Shown piece after piece: positions 19,438-29,980 of a stretch of 64,000 bases of DNA. Within the stretch, counting starts at the first letter, position 1, and each line of letters starts with the position of its first letter. This DNA is from Symbiodinium natans (lineage: Eukaryota; Sar; Dinophyceae; Suessiales; Symbiodiniaceae), in the NCBI GenBank assembly GCA_905221605.1, contig CAJNDS010002818.1, positions 72,001 to 136,000 on the forward strand, written 5' to 3'. The notes beneath the pieces are model-generated. The model did not search any database and was not told the DNA's origin. It saw only the letters and a program-made list of their open reading frames with translations. Both the position numbers and the translations under genes were made by a program.

Positions 19438-19553
19438 AGGGTAGTTACGTATCCCTTATATACCCTGTACAAATTAAGGGCCCATACATCAGAACCCGCT
19501 AACGGAGGTGAGGGACCATATTAAGGGCCCATGAAATTACCCTCAGACAATCA
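19438..19553. mobile_element. TIR-C element
   Basis: GGGTAGTT at the left and AATTACCC at the right. The interior TTATATACCCTGTAC and AAGGGCCCATACATCAGAAC is shared with the copy at 45.2 kb. Confidence 0.65.
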
Positions 19554-19619
19554 GTGAAGCCAAACATTTCACAGGCTTATGTCGGGTCTGTGGGGCTGCA
19601 ATTTGAGGGTTGAGGGCTT

Positions 19620-19715
19620 ATCTGGGACCCTCTTCTACCTACAGTGTTATGGGTTCTACCTACTAAGGGGGTATATAGTTGCTACGAAACTGTAGGTAAA
19701 TAGAGTCCCAAGTAG
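19620..19715. mobile_element. TIR-A foldback element
   Basis: TCTGGGACCCTCTTCTACC at the left and GTAGGTAAATAGAGTCCCAA at the right are imperfect inverted ends of the family found at 33.2-44.4 kb. Confidence 0.7.
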
Positions 19716-20490
19716 GGTTAGGGCCTTTAGAAAAGTCGGGGGAGTGGGGCGGACAAGGCGTTCCAACTTCTCTTCAGTTGGCGGCTCCGCTTGGAGCTAC
19801 ACCCGACATCTAGACTCCCCTTAGAACCTTAATAACAATAATAATGTCTAATATCCTCTCAAGTTTTATATAAACAAAAGTAGAGAATAATTCCCGAGGG
19901 GGATGTAGACATCGGCCCCTCGCCCAGAATCTTCCGTCAACTTCAAAGACATGAATCGCAAACATGCGGTGCGCGGGCAAAGGCTTTGGAAAGGATGTTA
20001 GGGTTTAGGGTTTAGGGTTTTAGTTTATATGACTTCGAGTTTAAGCTTTGCGGTTTATTGGAGCTTAAGGTTTGAAGAGGATTTAAGGATGCTTGGTTTG
20101 AGGATTAGGGCAAATTTGAGGCCAGCAATCTCCGACAACCACCCCTAAACCAGATGTGGGACGAAGTACGCAGGAGAATGAGACGGTCTACCAGCTTGGT
20201 CAGCTCAGGGCGAGCTAGGGCTTTAGGGTTCTAGGGGTTAGGGTTTTAAGAACATACCTTTGGGAACCAAATGAACCCTAAAATTGGGACCATATGCCCT
20301 ATGCTACTATAAGCCGTAGTGGGGTATATGAACCATAAACTCTTCTAGGGTTCTAAGGGCTTTAAGAACATAGGGCGCAGAGTTTTGGGGCTTAGGATTC
20401 CGGCAACGTTTGATCCTAGGCAACTGCGTGGGCTTCCATCCGCCTTGGCTCGAACGGTTTCAATGGTTTAGGGTACAGTTCATGGGGGTT
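19716..20490. other. Mostly unique region
   Basis: A short TTTAGGG tract at 19996-20025. The direct words GTTTTAAGAACATA and CTTTAAGAACATA near 20240 and 20368 bound a 130-bp AT-richer segment that may be a decayed element. No gene was recognised. Confidence 0.4.
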
Positions 20491-20503
20491 TAGGGTTCAG
20501 GGT

Positions 20504-20827
20504 TTAGGGTTTAGGGTTTAGGCCAAGCGCGACTCCGCGGATTTGCGATGGAGAACTTGCTGGTGCTCTGGCCGTGAACTCAGAGCGTTCAGGCTTTACC
20601 TGTATGTACCCCAAAACGAAACACGCCTTGCTAATTGGGCACCCCGCTAGACCCTCGATCACCCCGAAATCCATCCCGAAAGCCTCGGCCCTCTTGGGAC
20701 TAGGTTCAGGGTTTAGGGCACAGGCGCTCCAAAGTGAGGAGAACAAAAAAAGGTTGGGTCCCAAGGGGTTCCCGAGAGCCATGTCAAGTCGGGTAATTTT
20801 CATGAGGCTCGTGACGCGAAAACACAT
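20504..20827 (-). CDS. Exon-like open frame, hypothetical
   Basis: Not recognised. A minus frame of 107 codons, of which about 90 upstream codons are non-telomeric with mixed composition; the C-terminal end is telomere-derived. The opposite strand is also open for 86 codons, which lowers confidence. A single CCCTAAA-type pair (20703-20718) lies within. Confidence 0.25.
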   Translation of the reverse strand: MCFRVTSLMKITRLDMALGNPLGPNLFLFSSLWSACALNPEPSPKRAEAFGMDFGVIEGLAGCPISKACFVLGYIQVKPERSEFTARAPASSPSQIRGVALGLNPKP

Positions 20828-20832
20828 ATACT

Positions 20833-21350
20833 GAAAACCCTAAACCCTAAACCTTAAGCCATAAACCCTAAACCAAACACCCCAACTCGACCAAGGTCAT
20901 ACATTGGGTGGGGTTGGGAGGGAACGAACCCTAAACCTTTGCCTCGTGTGTAGGGTGTACAACGAGTTCCCTGAACCCTAAGCCCGGAACCCCCTAAACT
21001 CTGGCCCTCAACCTTACGACTGTCTAAGCTTAGGGCTCAGGGCTCAGGGTTTAGGGTTTAGGGTTTAGGGTTTAGGGTTTAGGGTTTAGGGTGATTCAGG
21101 GCCAGGCTCAGCTACCTCGCTGCCACGGCTTGTTGGGCCCCGTGAGGAGCGGAGTCAGGAGTGAAATGCCAGGGAAGCAGACAATCACCGCAATCAGCGT
21201 GCCTTAGGTCAAGGGTTTAGGGTTTAGGGTTTGGGGTTTAGGGTTTAGGGCACTTGGTACGTTTGGGTTTGGGTTTGGGGGGGAAATTAAGCTTGGACAG
21301 TGGTGCAGGGTCTGGGCCCCCTAAACCCTAAACCCTAAAACCCCCCAAGC
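20833..21350. repeat. Alternating arrays
   Basis: CCCTAAA at 20833-20880; TTTAGGG at 21035-21092 and 21210-21260; CCCTAAA at 21318-21350. The islands between are 80-150 bp. Confidence 0.8.
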
Positions 21351-21487
21351 ACCCTAAACCCACAACGCCAAAACCCCCTTACACGTAATCTACTAAATCA
21401 ATTCATACGGGTATTTCCCCCAAATAGGGGTACTCTGAATATACCCCAAAATAGCAAATCGACTTATAGGAACCCCCAAAAGGGTAC

Positions 21488-21810
21488 CCTCAACCCTAAA
21501 CCACCTAAACCCTAAGCCCCAAACCCCTAAACCCGAAAACCTAAACCCTAAACCCTAAACCCTAAACCCGAAACCCGAAACCCGAAAACCCTAACCCGTA
21601 AACCCGAAAACCCTCAAGCCTAAACCCTCAACCCTGAACCCTAACTTGGTCATGCACAACCAAGCCACCGCTTGCGTACGCCACCGAGCCCGTGAGAGAG
21701 CGTCCTTGGCTTTGGCTCTTGGGTCCCACCAGGAGCTCAGCGAAACCCGAAGCCCCAGACTCGAAACCCCCTCAACCCGAAACCCCCTAAACCCTACACC
21801 TCTCCTATCA
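21488..21810 (-). repeat. CCCTAAA/CCCGAAA variant field
   Basis: 21488-21640 mixes CCCTAAA, CCCGAAA and CCCGTAA units. A unique 120-bp stretch then precedes the AT tract. Confidence 0.8.
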
Positions 21811-21821
21811 TATAAATAAAC

Positions 21822-21930
21822 AAATAAATATATATATATATATATATATGTATATAAATATATATATATATACATATAAATGTTTATGTATGTTTTTATA
21901 TTTATATAATATGTATATTTATATTTATAC
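21822..21930. repeat. AT-rich TA/TATAA tract
   Basis: Over 100 bp of TA repeats and ATAAATATAT words, the strongest AT outlier apart from 28.2-28.4 kb. Confidence 0.9.
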
Positions 21931-22051
21931 GTTTTTAAACTTTTCCGTTGGGCACCCAAGGGGTCTGGCCTTTATCCTGGGCCCCCGCGGCAGGGCTCCC
22001 CAGGCCCTGCATTAGTAGAGGAGAGAACTTGAAGCGGGTGCTTTCAGGAGG

Positions 22052-22338
22052 GTTTAGGGTTTAGGGTTTAGGGTTTAGAGTTTAGGGTTTAGGGTTTAAA
22101 GTTTAGGGTTTAATTGGGGCTGAAGGTTTAGGGCCCTACAGTATGGAGCCTAAGCTTTATGGATTGAATGAACTGTTGATTTTTGGGTATCTTTCTCGAT
22201 ATTTGCTTGAATAGAAAAAGCTAGAGCATGAGATGCTGAACCCTAAACCCTAAGCCCTGAACCCCAAACCCTAACCCCTAAACCCTAAACCCTAAACCCT
22301 AAACCCTAAACCCCTTACCCACCCCCCCCCCCCCCCCA
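22052..22338. repeat. TTTAGGG, CCCTAAA and C16 run
   Basis: TTTAGGG at 22052-22115, CCCTAAA at 22236-22316, and a run of about 16 C at 22322-22337. Confidence 0.9.
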
Positions 22339-22417
22339 CCCACAACATGAGGAAAGCTTCGCATGACGTACCAGCCCACTCCTGCACCGACAGCCACACA
22401 AAGGCCGAACCTCCAAA

Positions 22418-22570
22418 CGGTTTAGGGTTTAGGGTTTAGGGTTTAGGGTTTAGGGTTTAGGGTTTAAGGTTTAGGGCTTAGGGTTTAGGGTTATTTAGGG
22501 TTTAGGGTTTAGGGATATTTAGGGTTTAGGGTTTAGGGTTTAGGGTTAGGGTCTAATTAGGGTTTAGGGG
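22418..22570 (+). repeat. TTTAGGG array with TATTTAGGG slips
   Basis: Canonical units interrupted by TTATTTAGGG and GATATTTAGGG extensions. Confidence 0.9.
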
Positions 22571-22699
22571 GCTATGGGCCCAAAGTGCATGGGACTGCTT
22601 GGACGTAGGTGAAGTTTGGGATTTCGGGTTTCAGGGCTTCAGGGTTCAGGGTTTCGGAGTTTCGCAGTGTTACTTGGCTGCACTCACAAATTAAACTAT

Positions 22700-22768
22700 A
22701 GCTGCCTTATTAAGAAACCCAATAAACCCAAAAAGGGTAAACATCTAAAGTTACAGTAAAGTACCACA
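22700..22768. mobile_element. Decayed TIR-D fragment
   Basis: TTACAGTAAAGTACCACAAA resembles the TIR-D right end TTACAGTATAGTACTCCAAA. Confidence 0.3.
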
Positions 22769-22863
22769 AAGTGTAGGGGCGACGTTCAGAATCTGGCTGC
22801 AAGCACAAGTAGATCGAGTTCTTTGAGGTATCCTAGCTTTCCCTTGATGCCCTACACCATAGA

Positions 22864-23345
22864 CCCGAAACCCTAAACCCTGAACCCTGAACCCTAAAGC
22901 CTCCACCCTCAACCCTAAACCCTAAATCCGAAACCCTGAACCTTCACTAAACCCTAACATTGGCAGTTCCTAAACCCCCATGGGCCTCCTAAGATTTCCC
23001 GTTCCACGCTACTGGGGGCCCCGGAGACGTTACATGTGTAGGAACGGATCTGGGGTCTAGGGTTTCGGGGTTTAGGGTTTAGGGTTTAGGGTTTAGGGTG
23101 GTTTTAGGGGTTTAGGATTTAGGAGGGTTGCGGAATATAATTTAGGGTTTGGGGGCTTTGGGGGGTTTAGGGATTTTTGTTGGGGAGGTTCTTGGGTTCG
23201 CGGCGAAAAGGGCTTCTAGGGTTCAGAGGCTTTTGGGGCTGTTAGGGGTTTAGGGTTTTGAGTGTGTCAAGGGATTCTTGGGTTGGGCCTGTCGACTCCA
23301 CGCAAAGCCCACTGAGGACTGGGGGTTGAGGGTTTGGGGTTAGGG
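22864..23345. repeat. CCCTAAA then degenerate TTTAGGG
   Basis: CCCTAAA/CCCTGAA at 22864-22940; TTTAGGG at 23055-23100, decaying to about 23345. Confidence 0.75.
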
Positions 23346-23424
23346 GTTTAGGGTTTGGGGGTTTGTGTACCAACTAGGGCCTTTAACAAAATCCCCTCTT
23401 CAGGGCAAATAGTCCAAAGGCATA

Positions 23425-23628
23425 CCTAAACCCTAAACCCTAAACCCTAAACCCTAAACCGAAACCCTAAACCCGAAACCCGAAACCCTAAACCTTAAAC
23501 CCTAAACCCTGGACCCTGGACCCTAAACCCTGGACCCTAAACCTTAAACCCTAAACCCTGGACCCTGGACCCTAAACCCTGGACCCTAAACCCTAAACCC
23601 TAAACCCTAAACCCTAAACTCTAAACCA
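23425..23628 (-). repeat. CCCTAAA/CCCTGGA higher-order array
   Basis: About 29 heptamers in which CCCTGGA and CCCTAAA alternate in blocks repeated twice, a higher-order pattern. Confidence 0.9.
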
Positions 23629-24167
23629 CGAGCTTCAGGGTTGATGGTTCACCCGAAGAAGCTCTAGGGTTAAGGGCTCACCTGAAGACGGTTTTAAGGT
23701 TTTAGGGCTCAAGGCTTTGGGTTCCGGTTCTATCGTTCTACTCGCCGTGCGGAAAGAAACTACATTGAGGCATGGCTTCTACAGGAATTGCGGAACTCAG
23801 GGACTGTGTGGCAAGCTTCAACCTACATGCTAAAGTCAGCCACCTAGAAGAACCTGTGTACCCGTAAACGGTCCTGTACATCAAAGTTACCGCCATGTGG
23901 TAGGCTACCCGGTTGCTCAGGGGCTTGGCTAAGGGAGGTTTGGAAGCCCTGTAAGATGAAAAAACACATTTTCAAAGCATACCGGAACTTGGGCTTTTTT
24001 ACGAGGATTCGAGCCCGAAGCCCTACACCCTAAACTTTAAACCCCAGACCCCTAAAAGCTCTAAAACCTAATGTTGGACTGACTTTAGTATAAGGAGGGT
24101 CTATAATCATAAGTTTCGAAAATTTATTCTGCGAACCGAGTTTGTTCAGGGTACCCGCTATTATCAC
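23629..24167. other. Unique island
   Basis: Includes two related lines near 23640 and 23680 (ACCCGAAGAAG / ACCTGAAGACG). No gene was recognised. Confidence 0.35.
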
Positions 24168-24850
24168 AAGTTTTTTTCCGGACGTTTTTTTTTTTGAAGG
24201 GTTTGTGTTTTGGGTTAAGAGCTTTCGCAGTAAGGCTTGAAGCCCTGAGGGCTTGGGCTCCAGGAACCTTAAAGAGCCAGAGCGCGGAGAATCCAGAAAT
24301 CTAAACCCGGCCAATCCCATGTAAAGCCTAATGGAAATTCATTACGAAACGAGGCCCCAAACAAATTTTGTGATAGGTAGCCCACGGGCCGGTCAGACTG
24401 TTTTTAGTAAGTTTGTCTGGCTACCCTCTATAATACCAAGTTTTTTTTCGGATGATTTTTTTTGAGGGTTTGTGTTTTGGGTTAAGAGCTTTCGCAGTAA
24501 GGCTTGAAGCCCTGAGGGCTTGGGCTCCAGGAACCTTAAAGAGCCAGAGCGCGGAGAATCCAGAAATCTAAACCCGGCCAATCCCATGTAAAGCCTAATG
24601 GAAATTCATTACGAAACGAGGCCCCAAACAAATTTTGTGATAGGTAGCCCACGGGCCGGTCAGACTGTTTTTAGTAAGTTTGTCTGGCTACCCTCTATAA
24701 TACCAAGTTTTTTTCGGATGATTTTTTTTTGAGGGTTTGTGTTTTGGGTTAAGGGCTTACGCAGTAAGGCTTGAGGCCCCGAGGGCCTTGGGCTCCAGGA
24801 ATCTTAAAGGCTGGAAAGCTTCAGGCCTTGAGGTCCTAAAGGCTTGAGGC
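24168..24850. repeat. 267-bp tandem repeat, ~2.5 copies
   Basis: Marker word GTTTTGGGTTAAGAGC recurs at 24207, 24474 and, altered, 24741: a constant 267-bp period. Copies 1 and 2 are nearly identical; copy 3 is partial and more diverged. Minus frames inside repeat with the unit and are not independent genes. Confidence 0.92.
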
Positions 24851-24863
24851 CCTGAGGGCGGTT

Positions 24864-24951
24864 CCCCCCCCCCCCCCCCAATTTGTTTGGGGGGGTCGCC
24901 GGGCCACGCGTTTATAGAGGGTCCAAATTTGTTTGGGGGGGGGGGGGGGGG
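24864..24951. repeat. Poly-C / poly-G pair
   Basis: C16 at 24864-24879 and a G run at 24936-24951, with AATTTGTTTGGGGGG repeated directly at each. Confidence 0.85.
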
Positions 24952-24977
24952 CCCATACTAAAGACAGTGCAACATTA

Positions 24978-25345
24978 AAACCTAAAACCCTAAACTCTAA
25001 ACCCTAAAACCCTAAACCCTAATACCCTAAATTCAGTCGGGCGACGCAATGGCGATGCCCAGCGTCTTGCCAGCGTCGCAAATTTTCGAAGCATGGGGTG
25101 CTGCCCAGGCTTTGCATAGATACCATCTGGGAGCAGTCTGAGGGTTTAGGGTTTAGGGTTTAGGGTTTAGGGTTTAGGGTTTAGATGGGAAAGTTCTGAT
25201 GAACTTTGCCAAGCTCCAGATGTAGGACCCCTGATGCTTGCATGTTCCCCTCCAAATCCATGTAGAATTGTCTCTGGACGTAACAAACCCCTAAGCCGGG
25301 TTTAGGGTTTAGGGCTTAGGGCTTAGGGTTTAGGGTTTAGGTCTT
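24978..25345. repeat. CCCTAAA then two TTTAGGG arrays
   Basis: CCCTAAAA/CCCTAAA at 24978-25030; TTTAGGG at 25139-25184 and 25300-25345. Confidence 0.85.
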
Positions 25346-25737
25346 AAGTATCCCTCAGCGCGTGTCGGCCAGGAGACCCCTTCAGAAGGCATTAATGTGT
25401 TAGAGCTTAGGGTTTGGGCACTTTGGCAGTTTGGGGTGTTTAGGGTTTGAGGCTTCAAGGGTTGTAGCTGTAAATTGATCAAGGAGTGTGCCTTGAAATG
25501 GACTCTTGTCATAGGGGCCCCCAAACCTCCCACTAAACGGACAGCCCCAAGCATTCCCCATATTCCTTCAGGTCTTGGATTTCTGCGGGAACCCCAACCC
25601 CTATAAACTCTAACCCTAAACGACCGTCCGACGCGTGAGGGCGGGCGCGAAGCTGTTGTGCAACAGTCCCCCTCGCCATTCCTCTGGTGTTGGGCCCTCG
25701 CAAAGTAAAAAAACAGCATGCGCCTGTCTCCAGACAT
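25330..25737 (-). CDS. Exon-like open frame, hypothetical
   Basis: Not recognised. The minus frame is open for 135 codons. The first ~110 codons are non-telomeric and basic at the start. The 3' end runs into a TTTAGGG array, so the true end is probably earlier or at a splice site. An overlapping minus frame also stays open for 73 codons. Confidence 0.25.
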   Translation of the reverse strand: MSGDRRMLFFYFARAQHQRNGEGDCCTTASRPPSRVGRSFRVRVYRGWGSRRNPRPEGIWGMLGAVRLVGGLGAPMTRVHFKAHSLINLQLQPLKPQTLNTPNCQSAQTLSSNTLMPSEGVSWPTRAEGYLRPKP

Positions 25738-25752
25738 GTCTTCGGCTTCCTC

Positions 25753-25831
25753 AAACCCTAAACCCTAAACCCTAAACCCTAAACCCTAACCCCTAAACCC
25801 TAAACCCTAAACCCTAAACCCTAAACCCTAG
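25753..25831 (-). repeat. CCCTAAA array
   Basis: About eleven canonical units with one CCCCTAA slip. Confidence 0.95.
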
Positions 25832-26045
25832 TCAGATCTGCTGACTCCTTTGTCTAGGTTTCTTATCCCCTGTAAAAAAACCGCCAGGGCACGCGTTGCA
25901 CTTTGCGAGCTCATGATGCTGTCTTAAACCCTAGAAATGGATACCGGAGATCTTAATCTGAACTCAGGACTTTTCCTTGAGAGCCCAAAAACCTACTTGT
26001 TGTTGAAGGTTACCTCGGAACCCCATTAAGGGGGTTTGAGAAGAA

Positions 26046-26136
26046 GATGTGCTAACAGTCCTGAATAGGGATGAAAAGAAGGGGTACTCCAATTCCTATC
26101 AAGGACTGCTGGAATCAGATAAGCGGGAACATCCCG
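26046..26136. mobile_element. TIR-E element
   Basis: GCTAACAGTCCTGAATAGG at the left and CAAGGACTGCTGG with GGGAACATCCC at the right. Confidence 0.6.
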
Positions 26137-26282
26137 AGTCATCGGGCTTGAGGGTTTAAGGTGGTTTAGGGCTTATTTGGGGCCCCGAATATACGCCCCA
26201 ACCGTGATAATCCTTGTTATAGGACCCCCCTCACTTTTTCTTTTAAAACGACTTCAAATCGAGGGTTGAGGCCTTCGGGCTA

Positions 26283-26560
26283 CACCCTAAGCCCCACAAA
26301 ACCCTAAAACCCCTAAACACCCCTAAAACCCCTAAAGCCCAAACCCCTAAAACCCCTAAAACCCCTGAAAACCCCTGAAAACCCCAACCCCTAAACGCCC
26401 CTAAACACCCCTAAGAAGCCCCAAGAACCCCTAAAACCCCTAAAGTTCCCCCCAAAAAGCCCAAATCCAAGAAACCATAAACCCTATAAACCCTATAAAC
26501 CCTAAACCCTAAACCCTAAACTCCAAACCCCAAACTCCAAACCCCAAACCCCAAATCCAA
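26283..26560 (-). repeat. CCCTAAAA/CCCTGAAAA variant field
   Basis: Octamers and nonamers (CCCCTAAAA, CCCCTGAAAA) grading into CCCTATAAA and CCCCAAA. No gene. Confidence 0.85.
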
Positions 26561-26613
26561 GCCAGGCCACAGCAACTTCAAGCTGACCAGAAACCTGGGG
26601 CCAAAAACACGCC

Positions 26614-26772
26614 TAGACCCCAGTGGAGTAGCCTAGGAATAAACAGGGTTTAGGGTTTAGGGTTTAGGGCTTAGGGCTTAGGGCATAGGGTTTAGTAGGG
26701 TTTAGGGTTTGGGGATTGTTCAGGGAACCCCACCCCTAAAAAAGGGAATAAGGGCCTACTCCGGGTCCTAGA
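26614..26772. mobile_element. TIR-B element interrupted by telomeric repeats
   Basis: Left half AGACCCCAGTGGAGTAGCC...AATAAACAGGG and right half CAGGGAACCCC...GGGCCTACTCCGGGTCCTAG are intact. The central ~35 bp found in other copies is replaced by ~66 bp of TTTAGGG units (26647-26712). Confidence 0.8.
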
Positions 26773-26915
26773 CACCAAGCGGACCGGCTCCCAGACAGAC
26801 CCCCTGGGAAGATCCAAAAAGTAGATCCCCTTAAGGTCCTTCAGGGTTCCTAAGAATGACCAACTAGTAGTATAATCTAGGGTACCCTAAACCCTAAACC
26901 CGAAACCCTAAACCC
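26773..26915. repeat. Segmental duplicate of 61043-61175
   Basis: Downstream of the TIR-B element, words such as GGGTTCCTAAGAATGAC and CTAGTAGTATAAT, and the final GGGTACCCTAAACCC, match 61.1 kb in order, so more than the element was duplicated. Confidence 0.8.
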
Positions 26916-27073
26916 CAACCTTAGGGTTTCGGCTTTAGGGGTCAGGGATTCGGGTGCGATTTTTCTCGGGCTACGCGGTTTCCATGCTCTGCAGATACCC
27001 CGGGCAGACGAGTGTCTCTCGCCTTCTGAGCATTGTAACTAAGCCTCATAAATAAACCCTCAACCCTTATAAG

Positions 27074-27118
27074 GCCTAAACCCTAAACCCTAAACCCTAA
27101 ACCCTAAACCCTAAACCC
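27074..27118 (-). repeat. CCCTAAA array
   Basis: Six canonical units. Confidence 0.9.
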
Positions 27119-27289
27119 CGAAAAGCCCCTAAAGCCACATAATCAATTAGACCCTAAGCTCTAAACCCCTAAACCGCGCAAAAGACTTGCGACAATCACA
27201 GGGCATCCCCCGCTACAACGCTGCAGACAAACAAAAACGCCTTGCCCCCCAATAACCTGCTCTGACAGTTCTCTGTCGAAGAGATTAAG

Positions 27290-27440
27290 GTTTACGGTTT
27301 TAGGGGTTTAGGGGTTTAGGGGTTTAGGGTTTAGGGGTTTAGGGGTTTAGGGGTTTAGGGGTTTAGGGGTTTAGGGTTTCGGGTTTCGGGATTGGGGTTT
27401 AGGCTTATTGGTTTAGGGTTTAGGGTTTAGGGTGAGGTAG
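27290..27440 (+). repeat. TTTAGGGG octamer array
   Basis: About nine TTTAGGGG octamers followed by TTTCGGG and TTTAGGG heptamers. Confidence 0.9.
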
Positions 27441-27546
27441 GGGTTTAGGGTTAGTCTGCTTTGGGTTGAGGGTTCGCAGAGTCCTCTCCAGATGGAAGGG
27501 TCGAGGGGGGACACGCACACCCCCTACCACCGGCGTCAGCGCGCGG

Positions 27547-27825
27547 AAGCCCTAAACCCCAAACCCAAAACCCTGAACCCTAAACCCTGAACCCTAAACC
27601 CTAGAAACCCCCCAACGCGAAGCCCACTGCAAGCCCATCCAACAACAAAACCCCCGTCCCCTAAACCCTACACCCTACACCCGAAACCGCAATTTGGGGG
27701 TTCTGCTTTTTGGATCCTCCCAGGCGTCAGAGTGCTCAACAAAGCAAGGCAAGAGCCCTCGGAAGACGCTCCCTTCACGTGCTCTGAGCCTTTAGGGTTT
27801 AGGGTTTAAGGTTTAGGGTTTAGGA
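27547..27825. repeat. CCCTGAA/CCCTAAA and TTTAGGG
   Basis: C-sense variants at 27547-27605 and 27660-27690; G-sense at 27790-27825. Confidence 0.8.
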
Positions 27826-27929
27826 TGAAAATGCACAGAGAATTGAGTTCATGAAGCTGCCAAAAGCCCCCCAAAAGCCTACATCCCGAGCCCTAAACCC
27901 TTGAGAGTTTAGGGTTTAGGGGTCCTTCA

Positions 27930-28009
27930 ACCCTAAACCCTAAACCCTAAACCCTAAACCCTAAACCCTAAACCCTAAACCCTAAACCCTAAACCCTAAA
28001 CCCTAAACC
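27930..28009 (-). repeat. CCCTAAA array
   Basis: Eleven to twelve perfect units. Confidence 0.95.
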
Positions 28010-28145
28010 GAGCCATGAAGCCACAGGCAGAAACCGACGGGGAAGCCCAAGAATTCCTGAGCGGAACGGCGCTTGCTGGTTGAGGGCCGAAGGGGCGGCA
28101 GGGACTTGCTGCTCCAAGGGCCCAGGGGTATACAAAGGGTTCTTC

Positions 28146-28230
28146 GGTTTAGGGGGTTGGGGGGTTGGGGGGTTGGGGGGTTGGGGGGTTGGGGGGTTTG
28201 GGGGTTTAGGGTTTCGGGTTTAGGGTGTAG
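28146..28230 (+). repeat. GGGGGGTT minisatellite
   Basis: Five to six GGGGGGTT units grading into TTTAGGG/TTTCGGG. Confidence 0.9.
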
Positions 28231-28233
28231 GGT

Positions 28234-28405
28234 TTTTGGACTACTTGTTATCAAGTAATAATTCAAGTTTGGACAATCAATTAAATCACATAAAGAATCA
28301 AGATAAATGGAAAGCTGAATATTAATCATTACTCATGATCAACTAAAAATGTTGCATTTTTTATCAACATATTTAGTCAGATCAATCATGATCACCAAAT
28401 GTTCA
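28234..28405. other. AT-rich island
   Basis: About 170 bp with a sharp rise in AT (TAATCATTACTCATGATCAA and similar). TCATGATCA occurs twice. Composition differs from all neighbours; no organelle gene was recognised. Confidence 0.6.
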
Positions 28406-28537
28406 GGTCGGGCTTAGGGGGGGGGGGTCGGGGGGCTTGGAGGCTTAGGGTTCTAGGGGGACTGATGGGGCTGCAGCTCCGAGGTCGCTCGGGAGCCCTC
28501 TACACAGCCCCAAAAAGAGTGAACCCTAACTTCTGGG

Positions 28538-28661
28538 ATAGGGTTTAGGGTTTAGGGTTTAGGGTTTAGGGTTTAGGGTTTAGGGTTTAGGGTTTAGGGT
28601 TTAGGGTTTAGGGTTTAGGGTTTAGGGTTCACGGTTTAGGGTTTAGGGTTTAGGGTTTAGG
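28538..28661 (+). repeat. Long TTTAGGG array
   Basis: About 17 units with a single TTCACGG interruption. Confidence 0.95.
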
Positions 28662-28865
28662 ACGCCTAAACTCCCAAACCCTAAACCTCTAATACCCCGA
28701 AGACCCTAAACCCCTCGACCCCACACCATCACTAGACTCCGATGGCACGGCTTCCTCAACAAACACGAGAACCTCTAGGGCTTCCTAACGGTTCAGGGCT
28801 TTAAGAATTAGGGTTTAAGTTTGTAAGGGTCCCCGAAGAGAGACCTAAAACCCAACACCCTAAAC

Positions 28866-28990
28866 CCCAGCCCCTAAGCCCTATAAGCCCTATAAGCCCT
28901 ATAAGCCCTACAAACCCTATAAGCCCTATAAGCCCTATAAGCCCTATAAGCCCTACAAGCCCCTACAAGCCCCTACAAGCCCGTACACCC
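28866..28990 (-). repeat. CCCTATAAG decamer-like array
   Basis: About ten units of CCCTATAAG or CCCTACAAG, a homogenised telomere variant. Confidence 0.9.
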
Positions 28991-29185
28991 GAAACCCTAA
29001 GCCCTAAACCCCTGAAGCTCTAAATACCAGATTTGCAAGGCGAAGGTCAGAAAGGATGGAGTTCCAGGGCGCGCCATGCACGTACAGAGCCAAGCAATTT
29101 TCCAGGCCTCACGGTCCAAGTGGGGCTTGGGGGTTTGGGGGCTTGGGGTTCAGGGGCCCTCAGCCCTAAGCCCGACACCCTAAAT

Positions 29186-29555
29186 AAAACCTAAACCCTA
29201 AACCCTAAACCCTAAACCCTAAACCCTAAACCCTAAACCCTGGAGGTTAGGGTTTGGGGACTGGAGTACCAAGCCCAGCCAGCACTCAAGACCCCAAGCC
29301 TTACGTCCCAGCCCAGCCGGGCAAACTGCGACCTTTGTTCAGGGCCCCTGCTCGGTTTAGGGTTTAGGGTTTAGGGTTTAGGGTTTAGGGTTTAGGGTTT
29401 AGGGACGCTTCAAACCCGAAACCCTATTCCCTCCAATTTAGGGTGTGCTTGACAAGGTCACGCACTGATGAGGGTCGAGGGTTGCGGCTGCTGCCGGAAC
29501 AATACGGGGTTTAGGGTTTAGGGTTAAGGGTTCAGGGTTTAGAGTTTAGGGTTGT
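29186..29555. repeat. CCCTAAA then TTTAGGG arrays
   Basis: CCCTAAA at 29186-29250; TTTAGGG at 29354-29404 and, degenerate, 29508-29555. The islands are GC-rich without recognised genes. Confidence 0.85.
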
Positions 29556-29774
29556 AGGGTTTTGTGAGAAATTGGGGAGCATGTGGTTGTCAAGGGTTTG
29601 AGGTCTGGGCCCCAAATAAAGGGCAAGTGAAAATCATCCTTTCTATGGGGAAGTCCCAAGAAAAAGGAACTCTGGTCCTCGAACAAACTTCAAAAAAGCC
29701 GACCCAAACACGCAAAAATCACGGGTCCCGAGCATCTTCCACCACCAAGCATATGCGGAGTTCTCTAAATGACG

Positions 29775-29857
29775 TGGTAGCGCAGAGACCATATTGGCTA
29801 CTTTTATAAGGATACCCACAACCCAAAAAAGGGCAAAAGGGTACCTCTGTGCTAGCA
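29775..29857. mobile_element. Short foldback element
   Basis: TGGTAGCGCAGAGACC at the left and GGTACCTCTGTGCTAGCA at the right are imperfect inverted ends. The interior GGGTACC and AAAAAAGGG words recall TIR-B. Confidence 0.55.
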
Positions 29858-29980
29858 AGATGAAGGTCACTGACGGGGTTTATTATACTTAGGGTTCAGG
29901 GTTCAGGGTTTAGGGTTTAAGGCTAGAGACCCTGATGGTTCAGGTGCTCAAAAAAGGCTCATGATCTAGAGAATCCCCTT

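Noticed and set aside
20504-20834. Two overlapping genes on opposite strands
   Set aside because: At most one can be real; only the minus frame is listed, at low confidence.
24168-24850. CRISPR-like repeat array
   Set aside because: The period is 267 bp with full-length identity and no spacer structure; it is an ordinary tandem repeat.
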